This document shows positions 7,913 through 17,501 of a stretch of 64,000 nucleotides of DNA, in pieces (position 1 is the first letter of the stretch; each line of letters begins with the position of its first letter). The stretch spans positions 2,933,501-2,997,500 of the forward strand of contig NZ_CP044011.1 of the NCBI RefSeq assembly GCF_016864555.1. Direction: 5' to 3'. Both the position numbers and the translations under genes were made by a program. The notes under the pieces are model-generated. The model did no database searches, was not told the DNA's origin, and saw only the letters and a list, made by a program, of their open reading frames with translations. The stretch is from Sinorhizobium sp. BG8. GTDB taxonomy: Bacteria > Pseudomonadota > Alphaproteobacteria > Rhizobiales > Rhizobiaceae.

Positions 7913-7927
7913 TTAACCGCTTGTAAA
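7913..7927 (+). promoter_or_regulatory. Possible CtrA-like site before rlpA
   Basis: TTAA-CCGCTTG-TAAA matches the alphaproteobacterial CtrA pattern TTAA-N7-TTAA in 7 of 8 fixed positions and is followed by CCATAA. It lies about 180 bases before rlpA. CtrA controls cell-envelope and division genes in this class. Such short AT motifs occur by chance, so this is only a candidate. Confidence 0.3.
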
Positions 7928-8090
7928 CCATAACGGGAAGAATTTTCCCGCACCCTCCAAGTCTATTCGTATTTTCGCCATGTTACTGGCATGATTAACG
8001 GACTGTTATGTGGCAACTGCCATGAACGGGGCGATCGCAGGACAGGTGCGATCGTTACCGGATTACCGGGTCAGCAGCGGCGTGGGACAT

Positions 8091-9101
8091 ATGAACTTGA
8101 CTTTTGACGGAGCTCGCATCGGGCGGGGTGTGCGGTTTCTTGCCATACCCTTGGTGTGCGCCAGCCTTGCGGCTTGTGCTACAACGACGGGCCCGAAGAA
8201 GAAGGTGCGAAGCAAGGAATATTTCGCCGAGTCGGCCTATGGCGTGAAGGCGAGCCCGCGCGTCGTGGAGGAGGGGCAGCCTGTGCCGAAGGGCGGCGGT
8301 CGCTATCAGGTCGGCAAGCCCTATAAGGTCCGCGAGACCTGGTACAAGCCGAAGGAAGACCAGAATTACGACAAGGTCGGGTATGCTTCCTGGTACGGTT
8401 CCGCATTTCATGGACGGCGCACGGCGAACGGCGAGGTCTACGACAAGTACCACCTTTCTGCTGCGCATCCGACGTTTCCGTTGCCAAGCTATGCCCGGGT
8501 GACCAATCTCGAAAACGGAACCTCCGTGATCGTTCGCGTCAATGATCGTGGCCCCTACGAAAGGGGTCGCCTGATCGACGTCTCCTCCAAGACCGCCGAC
8601 ATGCTCGATCTCAAGCGCCACGGGACCGCGAAGGTCCGGGTGCAATATGTTGGCAAGGCCCGCATGGACGGACTGGACATGCCCTACCTGATGGCATCCT
8701 ACACGACGAAGGGCTCACGCGTGCCCGCCGTCGATCCAGGCGGCCAGATTGCAAGCGGCGTGATGGTCGCTTCCGCCGAGCCGATGTCCATGGACATGCA
8801 GCGCGTTGCGGCCGACGCCTATGCTTCCGGCGCGCGCGAGAGTGGCGCAACCGCCGCCCTTGACCAGGCAGTTCCAGCGGTAACCCCGCTGAGCGGCCCT
8901 CAGACTTTTGCTGCACTTCCGGAAATCGGCCCCATGCCGAAGGAACGTCCCTCCTATATCCCCGTGCCCTCGAGTAGCGAGAGCTACGCCTCGGCTTACT
9001 CTGATGCACCGGAGCGGAAATCCGCCGAAGCATTCGACGCGATCCTTCACCTCGACGGTTCGCTGACGCCGCTTTCCGCACTCACCGAAAACGCCGGCTA
9101 A
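8091..9101 (+). CDS. rlpA: RlpA-like septal ring lipoprotein with double-psi beta-barrel
   Basis: 336 residues from ATG 8091; the frame is open from a GTG at 8010 but the signal sequence fits 8091. The N-terminus is a lipoprotein signal with lipobox L-A-A-C followed by A-T-T-T. The double-psi beta-barrel (about residues 95-190) shows G-Y-A-S-W-Y-G, F-H-G-R-R-T-A-N-G-E, the His of A-A-H-P-T-F-P-L-P, and V-R-V-N-D-R-G-P-Y. The His and Asp are the residues needed for lytic transglycosylase activity in Pseudomonas RlpA. It would be anchored to the outer membrane and cut glycan strands free of stem peptides at the septum. The C-terminal third is a low-complexity tail without a SPOR domain. It heads the rlpA-dac-tmk-holB series. 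Confidence 0.85.
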   Translation: MNLTFDGARIGRGVRFLAIPLVCASLAACATTTGPKKKVRSKEYFAESAYGVKASPRVVEEGQPVPKGGGRYQVGKPYKVRETWYKPKEDQNYDKVGYASWYGSAFHGRRTANGEVYDKYHLSAAHPTFPLPSYARVTNLENGTSVIVRVNDRGPYERGRLIDVSSKTADMLDLKRHGTAKVRVQYVGKARMDGLDMPYLMASYTTKGSRVPAVDPGGQIASGVMVASAEPMSMDMQRVAADAYASGARESGATAALDQAVPAVTPLSGPQTFAALPEIGPMPKERPSYIPVPSSSESYASAYSDAPERKSAEAFDAILHLDGSLTPLSALTENAG

Positions 9102-9179
9102 GAAGGCCGGCAATACCCCGTTTCCGGCTTGCGAACTGCGCGGCGTTGTAGGACTGTGGCGAGACGCTTCGGAGTCGCC

Positions 9180-10367
9180 ATGCATCGCCGTTTCCTCGTC
9201 ATCCTGTCGGTCCTGTTCGCCTTCGCCTATGTGCCGTCCGTGGCGGCACAATCAAAATCAGCGGGGCCGCAGCAGTTCGAGGTCAAGGCCAAACAGATCT
9301 ACATGGTGGAGGCGGAGACGGGTACCGTCCTGCTCGCTCGCAACGAGGACGAGGTGGTTCCGGCGGCCTCACTAGCCAAGCTTATGACAATGGCGGTGGT
9401 CTTCAAGGCGCTGAAGAGCGGCGACATTTCCATCGATACCCAATATCCCGTTTCAGAACATGCCTGGCGGACCGGCGGAGCACCATCTCGCGCTTCGACC
9501 ATGTTCGCTGCATTGAAGTCCAATATTCGGGTCCAGGATCTCGTCCGCGGCGTCATAGTCCAGTTGGCGAATGATGCGTGTATCGTGCTGGGCGAGGGGA
9601 TGTCGGGATCGGAACCGGCGTTTGCCGCGCGCATGACGAAGGAAGCGCGCGAACTCGGCTTGCGCAGTTCCAGCTTCACGAACGCCACCGGCTTGCCGGA
9701 CCCGTTGATGCCCGGCCCCGTGAGCATGACCTCGATGCGTGATCTGGTTGATCTCGCGCGGCACCTTTACGCCGAGTATCCCGACTTCTACGCATATTAC
9801 GCCGAGCCTGAGTTCGAGTGGAACAAGATCCGCCAGCGCAACAAGAATCCGTTGCTCCCGCTGAACATTGGCGCTGATGGTTTAGGGACCGGCTTCGCGG
9901 AAGGTTACGGCTACGCCATCGTCGCGTCGGTGAACCGTGACGGCAAGCGGATCTTCCTCGCGATGTCGGGAATGGAGTCGGAGAAGATCCGCATCGAGGA
10001 GACGAGAAGGGTGATCGAATGGGCGATGAGTTCGTTCGAGCGGCGCACGCTGTTCAAGGCCGACGAGCCCATCGCCGAGGCGAGTGTCTATGGAGGCGAC
10101 GCCCCCGTGGTGCCGCTCGTTGCGGCCGAGCCCGTGGACGTGTTCCTTCCCGTCGATAATCCGGAGAAACTGGTCGCGCGTGTCGTCTATGTCTGGCCGA
10201 TCCGGGCGCCGGTCTCGCCGGGTGAGGAGGTCGGCGTCCTGAGAATATGGAACGGTGGCAAGTTGCTGCGGGAAGTTCCGGTCAAGACGGCAGGCACGGT
10301 TTCTCTCGGGACGCTCACGACGAGGGCGGTCGATGCGCTCCAGGAACTGCTTTTCTTCTGGCTGTGA
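9180..10367 (+). CDS. PBP5-family D-alanyl-D-alanine carboxypeptidase with altered active-site motifs
   Basis: 395 residues from ATG 9180 with CGGAG just upstream. Signal peptide at residues 1-23 ending V-A-A-Q. The fold is a type 5/6 (DacF-like) low-molecular-weight penicillin-binding protein: peptidase domain, then a PBP5 C-terminal domain (about 285-395) ending L-Q-E-L-L-F-F-W-L. Motif 1 is intact: Ser64-Leu-Ala-Lys67. Motif 2, normally S-x-N, reads Leu129-Ala-Asn131. Motif 3, normally K-T-G, reads Gly236-Thr-Gly238. Loss of the Ser of motif 2 and the Lys of motif 3 should strongly reduce or abolish carboxypeptidase activity, so it may bind peptidoglycan without cleaving it. The frame is otherwise clean and of normal length, which argues against decay. 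Neighbours are rlpA (78 bases upstream) and tmk. Confidence 0.85.
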   Translation: MHRRFLVILSVLFAFAYVPSVAAQSKSAGPQQFEVKAKQIYMVEAETGTVLLARNEDEVVPAASLAKLMTMAVVFKALKSGDISIDTQYPVSEHAWRTGGAPSRASTMFAALKSNIRVQDLVRGVIVQLANDACIVLGEGMSGSEPAFAARMTKEARELGLRSSSFTNATGLPDPLMPGPVSMTSMRDLVDLARHLYAEYPDFYAYYAEPEFEWNKIRQRNKNPLLPLNIGADGLGTGFAEGYGYAIVASVNRDGKRIFLAMSGMESEKIRIEETRRVIEWAMSSFERRTLFKADEPIAEASVYGGDAPVVPLVAAEPVDVFLPVDNPEKLVARVVYVWPIRAPVSPGEEVGVLRIWNGGKLLREVPVKTAGTVSLGTLTTRAVDALQELLFFWL

Positions 10368-10458
10368 TGGCGGCATTTAAATCGGCTTCAGAAGGTTTCC
10401 CCGGGACAGAAGTTGCGTTACTAGTGGGCCGATCAGCAGGATAGCCGGCCGTGGCCGG

Positions 10459-11169
10459 GTGCAGGAACGGACGTTGGATTTGGTTGCCGCAACCGGATTG
10501 TTCATTACTTTCGAGGGCGGCGAGGGCGCCGGGAAATCGACCCAGATCCGAATGCTGGCCGAGACCCTCAGGCAACGCGGATACAACGTGGTCGTAACGC
10601 GCGAGCCCGGCGGCTCGCCGGGTGCTGAGGCGGTTCGCCACGTTCTCCTGTCGGGTGCCGCAGAGCGTTACGGGATACGCATGGAAGCGATCCTGTTTGC
10701 CGCCGCCAGAGCGGATCACGTGAGTGAGGTGATCCAGCCGGCGCTGCGCGCCGGAGCCATCGTACTTTGCGACCGATTCATGGATTCTTCCCGGGTCTAC
10801 CAGGGCGTCACCGGCAATCTCGAGCCGGAATTCATGCGGACTCTCGAACGCGTCGCCGTCAATGGCGCCATTCCCGACTGCACCCTGATCCTTGACCTTC
10901 CAGCGGCATCTGGACTGGAACGGGCGAGAAAGCGCAGTGGCGGCGCGTCCGCAGGCGCTCCTGACCGGTTTGAGAAGGAAGAGCTTCAAACGCACGAGAA
11001 GCGGCGAGAGGCGTTTCTGGACCTTGCCGAGCAGGAACCGCTTCGATGCCGTGTCGTGGACGCGAGCCAGTCCGTCGACGCCATAGCTTCGCAGGTTCTC
11101 GCAATCGTCGAGCCGCTTGTTCCGATTTCTCCGAAAGGCGGGCAGCGCAATCCGGTAAACGTGTCATGA
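10459..11169 (+). CDS. tmk: Thymidylate kinase
   Basis: 236 residues. Phosphorylates dTMP to dTDP with ATP. The P-loop G-G-E-G-A-G-K-S-T, the D-R-x motif ([13 protein letters not shown]) and the nucleotide site [11 protein letters not shown] are all visible. The lid segment (R-A-R-K-R-S-G-G) carries arginines. The start is a GTG at 10459 with only a weak ribosome site; a later start shortening the N-terminus by a few residues before T-G-L-F-I-T-F-E-G is possible. The stop overlaps the holB start as ATGA, so the two are translationally coupled. Confidence 0.93.
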   Translation: MQERTLDLVAATGLFITFEGGEGAGKSTQIRMLAETLRQRGYNVVVTREPGGSPGAEAVRHVLLSGAAERYGIRMEAILFAAARADHVSEVIQPALRAGAIVLCDRFMDSSRVYQGVTGNLEPEFMRTLERVAVNGAIPDCTLILDLPAASGLERARKRSGGASAGAPDRFEKEELQTHEKRREAFLDLAEQEPLRCRVVDASQSVDAIASQVLAIVEPLVPISPKGGQRNPVNVS

Positions 11170-12191
11170 GTGAGCAGGGCGCAGGCGTGCTCGACGGCGC
11201 AACGCACCCGGCGGAACAGACGCGCCTATTCGGCCACCGCCAGGCAGAGGCGTTTCTCGCCAACTCCTACCGCTCAGGAAAGGGTCATCACGCCATCCTT
11301 ATCGAGGGGCCGGAAGGGGTCGGAAAGGCGACGCTCGCCTTCCGCTTCGCAAATCATGTCCTGACCCATCCGGACCCGCAATCGGCACCTCCGGCGATCG
11401 CCGATCCTGACCCGTCGTCGGCAACAAGCCGGCAGGTTGCATCGGGCGCCTCCCACAATGTGCTGCATCTGACCCGACCCATCGATGACAAGACGGGACG
11501 GATGAAGTCGGCGATCACCGTCGACGAGGTGCGCCGCGCCGGCAAGTTCCTCTCCCAGACATCCGGTACCGGAAACTGGCGGATCGTCATCGTCGATCCG
11601 GCGGACGACCTGAACCGTAACGCTGCAAACGCTATCTTGAAGATCCTGGAAGAACCTCCGAAGAGGTCGCTCTTCCTCGTTCTCAGCCATGCCCCGGGAA
11701 AGCTCCTTCCGACCATCCGCTCGCGATGCCTGCCGCTCTCCCTCGCGCCGCTCTCCGACGACGACCTTCTTGCCGCGCTTGCGACCCTGGGAACGACTCT
11801 GCCTTCGGCGGGCGAACAGGTTCTCGCGGCGGCAAACGGCAGCGTGTCAGAGGCACTCAAGCTCGTGAACTACGGGGGCTTCGAAATCCTAGAGGCGTTC
11901 CGTGCGATCGTTTCGGGTGAGGGAACCCTTCGCAAGGACGTGCACAAGCTGGCCGACGTACTTTCGGCGAAGGACAGCGACACTATCTTCGGCTTCTTCT
12001 GCGGCCAGGCCAGCGACTATATCACCCGCGCGGCGCGCGATGCTGCCTTCGCGGGTGACCTGCAGAGGGCCGATGCCCTTGCCAGGCTCTCGTCCTCGAT
12101 CACTGACCGGATAAATGTCAGTCAGGCCTACAATCTTGATCGGAAGCAGACAATCATATCGCTGCTCGACGAGATCAGTGCGTCAATGTGA
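11166..12191 (+). CDS. holB: DNA polymerase III subunit delta'
   Basis: 341 residues from ATG 11166, overlapping the tmk stop (ATGA). A clamp-loader subunit that opens the beta ring at replication forks. The AAA+ core shows P-loop G-P-E-G-V-G-K-A-T, the L-K-I-L-E-E-P-P-K sensor-region helix, and the S-R-C motif (R-S-R-C-L-P-L) that supplies an arginine finger to the neighbouring tau subunit. An alternative start far upstream (11046) lies inside tmk and is rejected. The tail shows the Q-A-Y-N-L-D-R-K-Q helix usual in alphaproteobacteria. Confidence 0.92.
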   Translation: MSEQGAGVLDGATHPAEQTRLFGHRQAEAFLANSYRSGKGHHAILIEGPEGVGKATLAFRFANHVLTHPDPQSAPPAIADPDPSSATSRQVASGASHNVLHLTRPIDDKTGRMKSAITVDEVRRAGKFLSQTSGTGNWRIVIVDPADDLNRNAANAILKILEEPPKRSLFLVLSHAPGKLLPTIRSRCLPLSLAPLSDDDLLAALATLGTTLPSAGEQVLAAANGSVSEALKLVNYGGFEILEAFRAIVSGEGTLRKDVHKLADVLSAKDSDTIFGFFCGQASDYITRAARDAAFAGDLQRADALARLSSSITDRINVSQAYNLDRKQTIISLLDEISASM

Positions 12192-12241
12192 CTTATTAAA
12201 TTTCACGAATAAATTACTGTTTTATTTGTGTTAATAAACGA

Positions 12242-13042
12242 TCAAGCGGTGATAAGCTTGACGCCGACGAGGGTCAGGGTGATCGCGAGAACAATGCCGA
12301 CGATCCTGTCCGGCAGGCGAGGGCCGAAATGGCTGCCCACGATGATGCCGGGCACCGATCCGATGAGCAGGCTCGCGAGCATCATCCAGTCGACTTCCCC
12401 GATCAGCCAGTAACCGAGACCGCCGGCGAGCGTCAGCGGTACGGCATGGACAATATCGGAGCCAACAATGCTTCTGATGCTCATAGCGGGGTAGAGCGCG
12501 AGCAGGACAGTGACACCGATTGCACCAGCGCCCACGGATGTCATCGTCACCAGCGTTCCGAGGATGAGGCCCAGCGCAATCGTCGCAAACGCAAGGTTGC
12601 GCGGGTCGACGAGCTTGCGATCCCTCAGCCTGTACCGAGCCCATGCGACGATCTTGCCGCGAAACAGCAGCAACAGCGCGGTAACGATCAGAACATAGCC
12701 GAGTGACACGGTAATGGTCTGGACTGCACCAATACTCCGACGGTCGACACCGGAGAGTATCCATAGCGTGATCGCCGTGGCGGGGAGTGATCCGAAAGAC
12801 AGCAGTCGAACGATCTTCCAGTCGATCGTCTTGTTCTTGCCGTGGACAGCCGTGCCGACCGTTTTGGTGATCGCGGCATAGAGAAGGTCCGTGCCGACGG
12901 CCGTGACGGGATGAATCCCGAAAAGCAGGACGAGGAGCGGGGTCATAAGCGAACCGCCTCCGACGCCTGTTACGCCAACGAGCAGTCCAACGAAAAAGCC
13001 TGAAACAGAAAAGAGAGGATTGAACGAGCTCCAGAATTCCAA
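12242..13042 (-). CDS. TSUP (TauE/SafE) family membrane permease
   Basis: 266 residues from a TTG at 13042, chosen because GGAAGCAG precedes it and the family begins close to F-N-P-L-F-S-V-S-G; the frame is open to 13150. Eight or so hydrophobic segments and the TSUP repeat motifs G-V-T-G-V-G-G-G-S-L-M-T-P and T-S-V-G-A-G-A-I-G-V-T can be seen. The family exports or imports small sulfur- or carbon-containing anions such as sulfite or sulfoacetate; the substrate here is unknown. It is antisense, between holB and metG, breaking up a run of plus-strand genes. It converges with holB over a 50-base AT-rich gap and is divergent from metG. Confidence 0.83.
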   Translation of the reverse strand: MEFWSSFNPLFSVSGFFVGLLVGVTGVGGGSLMTPLLVLLFGIHPVTAVGTDLLYAAITKTVGTAVHGKNKTIDWKIVRLLSFGSLPATAITLWILSGVDRRSIGAVQTITVSLGYVLIVTALLLLFRGKIVAWARYRLRDRKLVDPRNLAFATIALGLILGTLVTMTSVGAGAIGVTVLLALYPAMSIRSIVGSDIVHAVPLTLAGGLGYWLIGEVDWMMLASLLIGSVPGIIVGSHFGPRLPDRIVGIVLAITLTLVGVKLITA

Positions 13043-13285
13043 ACTGCTTCCTTCCGGTAGCCCAAGAACGAATGCGCTCTTTGATCGGGTCGCAACCAGA
13101 TACCGAAGAGCGACGGATGGATAGCCATGCTCCCCCGGGGAGTCAAGCAATCGAGGATCACCAGAGGCAGACGGCCCCTTGAGCGATCGATGGTTTGCCG
13201 CGTTGCGGCAAAGTTGCTGTTTCCCTCGTGCGCGTCATGGGTTAATAGCTGCCCACAAGACAACGACAGCAAGACCGGCGGTACT

Positions 13286-14836
13286 ATGACCGACACATCC
13301 CCTTTCTACATCACCACTGCAATTTCCTATCCGAACGGCAGGCCGCATATCGGCCACGCTTACGAACTGATCGCTACGGATGCCATTGCCCGGTACGAGC
13401 GGCTTGACGGCAGGGATGTATTCTTCCTGACCGGCACCGACGAGCACGGCCAGAAGATGCAGCAGACGGCACGCAAGGAAGGTTTGACAGCGCAAGAGCT
13501 GGCCGACAAGAATTCTCATGAATTCAAGAACATGGCCGTTCTACTTAACGCGTCGAACGATGATTTCATTCGCACCACCGAACCACGTCACCACGAAGCC
13601 GTGAAGGACATCTGGAACCGGATGAATGCGGCAGGAGACCTCTACAAGGATTCCTATTCCGGCTGGTACTCCGTTCGCGACGAAGCCTACTATCAGGAAA
13701 GCGAGACGGAGCTTCGGGACGACGGGGTTCGCTACGGTCCGCAGGGCACACCCGTGGAGTGGGTCGAGGAAGAGAGCTTCTTCTTCCGTCTGTCGGCCTA
13801 TCAGGACAGGTTGCTGAAGCACTACGAGGACAATCCGGACTTCATCGGTCCGTCCGAGCGCCGCAACGAGGTGATTTCCTTCGTTAAGTCGGGCCTGAAG
13901 GATCTGTCCATGTCCCGGACCACCTTCGACTGGGGGATTCCCGTTCCCGACGCTCCCGGCCACGTGATGTACGTCTGGGTGGACGCGCTCACCAACTACA
14001 TAACCGCGACCGGCTACCTGACCAACCCGGAAGGGCCGAGAGCGAAGTACTGGCCGGCCAACATCCACATCATCGGCAAGGACATCATCCGCTTCCATGC
14101 CGTCTACTGGCCGGCATTCCTGATGTCGGCGGGGCTGCCGCTTCCCAAGAAGGTCTTTGCGCACGGCTTCCTGCTCAACAAGGGCGAGAAGATGTCGAAG
14201 TCCCTTGGCAACGTGGTCGATCCGGTCAACCTTGTCGAACATTTCGGCCTAGACCAGATCCGCTACTTTTTCCTGCGGGAAGTGTCCTTCGGCCAGGACG
14301 GAAGCTACAGTGAGGAGGGGATCGCAACGCGCATCAACTCCGATCTCGCAAACGGCATCGGCAACCTTGCCAGCCGCTCCGTTTCAATGATTTTCAAGAA
14401 CTGCGATGGGCACATACCGACCTGCGGCGAACTCAGCGAGGACGACTTGGCCATGCTGGCGTCGGTCGACGCACTTCATGCGCTGACGCGTGAGGAGATG
14501 GGAAAGCTCCAGATTCACCGCGCGCTGGCGGCAATCATCGCGGTCGTTTCCGAGGCGGACCGCTATTTTGCCGGCCAGGAGCCCTGGGCACTGAAGAAGA
14601 CGGATCCCGCCCGCATGGCAACCGTCCTCTATGTGACCGCTGAGGTCGTCCGACAGATCGCGATCCTCCTGCAGCCGTTCATGCCGGAATCGGCTGCAAA
14701 GCTCCTCGACGTCGTGGCGGTGCCGGCGGACAAACGCGATTTCGCGGCACTCGGGCAGGCCGGACGCCTTGTCAGCGGAACGCCCATCGATGCGCCGAAG
14801 CCCGTGTTTCCACGCTACGTCGCCCCGGAGGCTTGA
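13286..14836 (+). CDS. metG: Methionyl-tRNA synthetase
   Basis: 516 residues from ATG 13286; an earlier ATG at 13127 adds residues unlike the family and overlaps the divergent permease promoter. Class I synthetase with the HIGH motif (H-I-G-H-A) near the start and K-M-S-K-S about residue 300. The connective domain lacks zinc-knuckle cysteines ([12 protein letters not shown]), as in the short alphaproteobacterial form. There is no C-terminal tRNA-binding extension. tatD follows after 8 bases. Confidence 0.95.
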   Translation: MTDTSPFYITTAISYPNGRPHIGHAYELIATDAIARYERLDGRDVFFLTGTDEHGQKMQQTARKEGLTAQELADKNSHEFKNMAVLLNASNDDFIRTTEPRHHEAVKDIWNRMNAAGDLYKDSYSGWYSVRDEAYYQESETELRDDGVRYGPQGTPVEWVEEESFFFRLSAYQDRLLKHYEDNPDFIGPSERRNEVISFVKSGLKDLSMSRTTFDWGIPVPDAPGHVMYVWVDALTNYITATGYLTNPEGPRAKYWPANIHIIGKDIIRFHAVYWPAFLMSAGLPLPKKVFAHGFLLNKGEKMSKSLGNVVDPVNLVEHFGLDQIRYFFLREVSFGQDGSYSEEGIATRINSDLANGIGNLASRSVSMIFKNCDGHIPTCGELSEDDLAMLASVDALHALTREEMGKLQIHRALAAIIAVVSEADRYFAGQEPWALKKTDPARMATVLYVTAEVVRQIAILLQPFMPESAAKLLDVVAVPADKRDFAALGQAGRLVSGTPIDAPKPVFPRYVAPEA

Positions 14837-14844
14837 AGCGCGCA

Positions 14845-15624
14845 ATGCTGATCGACACGCACTGCCATCTGGACTTCCCGGACTTCGAGGCCGAGCGGGC
14901 CGAGATCATCGCCCGCGCGCATGCGGCCGGTGTCCGGCAGATGATCACGATCTCGACGCGCGTGAAACGCTTCCCTGAAATTCTCGCGATCGCGGAGACG
15001 TATCCGTCCGTCTTCTGTTCCGTCGGCACGCATCCCCACAATGCCGACGAGGAGTTGGACATCACCGTCGAAGAGCTTGTCCGGCTTTCGGCGAATCCTC
15101 GCGTGGTTGCGATAGGTGAGGCCGGGCTCGACTACTTCTACGACAATGCCCCGCGCGACGCGCAGGCCATCGGACTTCGCAATCACATCGCTGCGGCTCG
15201 CGAGACGGGCCTGCCGCTCGTCATTCACAGCCGGTCTGCGGACGAGGACATGGCGGCGATCCTCACGGAGGAAACAGGGAAGGGGGCCTTCCCTTTCCTG
15301 CTCCATTGCTTCTCATCGGGCCCGGAGCTGGCGCGCATCGGCGTCGAGCTCGGCGGCTATGTCTCCTTCTCGGGCATTCTGACCTTCCCGAAATCGGAGG
15401 AACTGCGCGAGATCGCGAGAACGGTTCCGACGGACCGGATGCTCGTCGAAACCGACGCACCCTACCTGGCGCCGAAGCCATTTCGCGGCAAGCGCAACGA
15501 ACCGGCCTTCGTCGCACATACGGCGGCGGTGCTTGCGGAGACGCTGGGGATCGATCTCGACGAGGTATCCCGCTTCACGACGGAGAACGCCTTCCGCGTC
15601 TTCTCCAAGATGCCAAGGGTGTGA
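14845..15624 (+). CDS. tatD: TatD-family metal-dependent DNase
   Basis: 259 residues from ATG 14845, 8 bases after the metG stop. TIM-barrel hydrolase with the metal ligands in D-T-H-C-H-L-D, the Glu of G-E-A-G-L-D-Y-F, the His of V-I-H-S-R and L-H-C-F-S, and the Asp of V-E-T-D-A-P-Y-L-A-P. TatD proteins are 3'-5' exonucleases linked with DNA repair or degradation. Coupled upstream with metG and downstream with a PhnP-like hydrolase (3-base gap), a conserved order in Rhizobiales. Confidence 0.92.
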   Translation: MLIDTHCHLDFPDFEAERAEIIARAHAAGVRQMITISTRVKRFPEILAIAETYPSVFCSVGTHPHNADEELDITVEELVRLSANPRVVAIGEAGLDYFYDNAPRDAQAIGLRNHIAAARETGLPLVIHSRSADEDMAAILTEETGKGAFPFLLHCFSSGPELARIGVELGGYVSFSGILTFPKSEELREIARTVPTDRMLVETDAPYLAPKPFRGKRNEPAFVAHTAAVLAETLGIDLDEVSRFTTENAFRVFSKMPRV

Positions 15625-15627
15625 TCG

Positions 15628-16461
15628 TTGGCCTATCTGCGGCGATTCAACATTCTGGGCTGCGGGTCTTCACCCGGTGTCCCTAGGATTACGGGCGATT
15701 GGGGAGCCTGCGATCCGAAAAACCCGAAGAATCGCCGTACCCGGACCTCGTTGCTGGTCGAGCAGATCGGTCCGGATGGTGGAAAGACTTCGGTCGTCAT
15801 AGACACCGGGCCGGATTTCCGCGCTCAGATGATTGCGGCAGGCGTCGTCGATATCGACGCCGTCATCTACAGCCATGCCCATGCGGACCATCTGCACGGC
15901 ATAGACGATATTCGCGGTTTCGTGCTCCAGCACCATCGGCAGGTCCCGATCTGGGCAGACGCGCCGACCATGGATCTCATTCGAAGCCGCTTCGGCTATT
16001 GCCTGCAGACACCGCCTGGAAGCATGTATCCGCCGATCATCACGGCGAACCTGATCGAGACGCTCGACAGACCGATCGTGATCGAGGGGGCAGGCGGTCC
16101 ATTGCCGATAGAACCCCTGCTTCAGGTTCATGGATCCATTCACTCGCTTGGCTTCCGGTTCGGAAACGTTGCCTATTGCAGCGACGTCAGCGATTTTCCG
16201 GAAACGACGATCCCGCGCCTGTGCGGTCTCGATCTGCTCATCATCGACGCGGTGCAATACCGGCATCACCCGAGCCATTTTTCACTGCAGCAGGCGCTCG
16301 AATGGATCGAGCGGCTTTCGCCCGAAAAGGCGCTCCTGACCCACATGCATGTTCCGCTCGACTACGACACTGTCATGCGGGAAACCCCCGACCATGTGGA
16401 ACCGGCCTATGACCAGATGGTCATCGAATTCGACGTGACCAGCGAATTCGTCCAGGATTGA
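15628..16461 (+). CDS. PhnP-like metallo-beta-lactamase fold hydrolase
   Basis: 277 residues from TTG 15628, 3 bases after the tatD stop; AAGGGTGTG serves as ribosome site. It starts with the G-C-G-S-S-x-G-V-P-R pattern of the PhnP/tRNase Z-like group and carries the metal-binding H-A-H-A-D-H-L-H-G-I-D-D and later D-V-S-D, with H-M-H near the end. PhnP itself is a cyclic phosphodiesterase; this housekeeping paralogue next to tatD is widespread in Alphaproteobacteria, with no established substrate. Last gene of the run; a terminator-like hairpin follows 2 bases after the stop. Confidence 0.85.
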   Translation: MAYLRRFNILGCGSSPGVPRITGDWGACDPKNPKNRRTRTSLLVEQIGPDGGKTSVVIDTGPDFRAQMIAAGVVDIDAVIYSHAHADHLHGIDDIRGFVLQHHRQVPIWADAPTMDLIRSRFGYCLQTPPGSMYPPIITANLIETLDRPIVIEGAGGPLPIEPLLQVHGSIHSLGFRFGNVAYCSDVSDFPETTIPRLCGLDLLIIDAVQYRHHPSHFSLQQALEWIERLSPEKALLTHMHVPLDYDTVMRETPDHVEPAYDQMVIEFDVTSEFVQD

Positions 16462-16463
16462 AG

Positions 16464-16486
16464 AGCGGCTTTCTACGAAAGCCGCT
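16464..16486 (+). terminator. Intrinsic terminator after the PhnP-like gene
   Basis: AGCGGCTTTC - TAC - GAAAGCCGCT is a perfect 10-bp stem with a 3-base loop, followed by an AT-rich stretch with a broken T-run (ACAAATCATTGTTTTA). It probably ends the metG-tatD-hydrolase transcript; purC converges from the other side. Confidence 0.75.
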
Positions 16487-16547
16487 ACAAATCATTGTTT
16501 TATTTGACTTTATACCGATGCGCACTCGCGCCTTCGGGAGATGCGCG

Positions 16548-17501
16548 CTAGCTGAAATAGGGCTGGAGGTTCTTACGAATACGCTCGAGCACCGTAGCGT
16601 CCGAGAGGTCCGGAACAAATGTCTTTCCGGTGATCGCCTCGTAGGCCTGGATGTAGACCCGCGACGTTTCCTCGACGAGTTCGCGCGGGATTTCCGGGAC
16701 CGGATCCTTGTAGGGATCGCACCGCGCCGTGACCCAGGCCCGCACGAAATCCTTGTCGAAGCTGGCCGGACGCTCGCCGGTTTCGAAGCTCCGTTCGTAG
16801 CTTTCAGCCAGCCAGTAGCGACTGCTGTCTGGCGTATGGATCTCGTCGGCCAGGATGATCTTGCCGCTGGCGTCGGTGCCGAATTCGTACTTGGTGTCGA
16901 CCAGGATGAGCCCGCGCTCGGCCGCACGAGCCTGACCGCGCGAAAACAGCGCCAGCGCATAGTTGGAGACAGTTTCCCATTGTTCCTTCGTCAGGAGGCC
17001 CTGGGACAGGATCTCGGCACTGGACAACGGTTCGTCATGTCCGCCGTGAAAGGCCTTGCTCGTCGGCGTGATGATTGCCTCGGGCAGCTTCTCGTTGTCG
17101 CGCAGTCCGTCCGGCAGACGGATACCGTACATGTCGCGCTCGCCGTTGCGATACTTGGTCAGAATGGACGTGCTCGTGGTGCCCGCGAGATAGCCGCGCA
17201 CCACGATCTCGACTGGAAGAATATCGAGCCTGGTCCCGACGACGACGTTTGGATCCGGATAGTCCAGCACGTGGTTCGGGCAGATGTCCGCTGTTTCCTC
17301 GAACCAGTAGCGTGCCGTCTGCGTGAGAACCTGGCCCTTGAATGGAATCGAAGTCAGGATGATGTCGAACGCGCTCAGTCGGTCTGTGGCTATGATGATG
17401 CGCCGGCCATCCGGCAAGTCATAGTTTTCGCGGACCTTGCCATTGTAGCGGTTCGGGAGCTCGGGGATGAAGGCATCGGAGAGAACGCGCAACTCGCTCA
17501 T
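16548..17501 (-). CDS. purC: Phosphoribosylaminoimidazole-succinocarboxamide synthase
   Basis: 317 residues. Joins CAIR and aspartate with ATP in de novo purine synthesis. Seen are the N-terminal [12 protein letters not shown]-binding strand, T-D-R-L-S-A-F-D, the [13 protein letters not shown] motif, V-D-T-K-Y-E-F-G, and [11 protein letters not shown]. It is the longer (about 300-residue) form of SAICAR synthetase rather than the 250-residue form that sits with purSQL, so the organism may carry a second purC elsewhere. It stands alone here, converging with the PhnP-like gene. Confidence 0.93.
   Translation of the reverse strand: MSELRVLSDAFIPELPNRYNGKVRENYDLPDGRRIIIATDRLSAFDIILTSIPFKGQVLTQTARYWFEETADICPNHVLDYPDPNVVVGTRLDILPVEIVVRGYLAGTTSTSILTKYRNGERDMYGIRLPDGLRDNEKLPEAIITPTSKAFHGGHDEPLSSAEILSQGLLTKEQWETVSNYALALFSRGQARAAERGLILVDTKYEFGTDASGKIILADEIHTPDSSRYWLAESYERSFETGERPASFDKDFVRAWVTARCDPYKDPVPEIPRELVEETSRVYIQAYEAITGKTFVPDLSDATVLERIRKNLQPYFS

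Noticed and set aside
12192-12241. Terminator between holB and the TSUP permease
   Set aside because: The gap is AT-rich but the best stem is short and interrupted.
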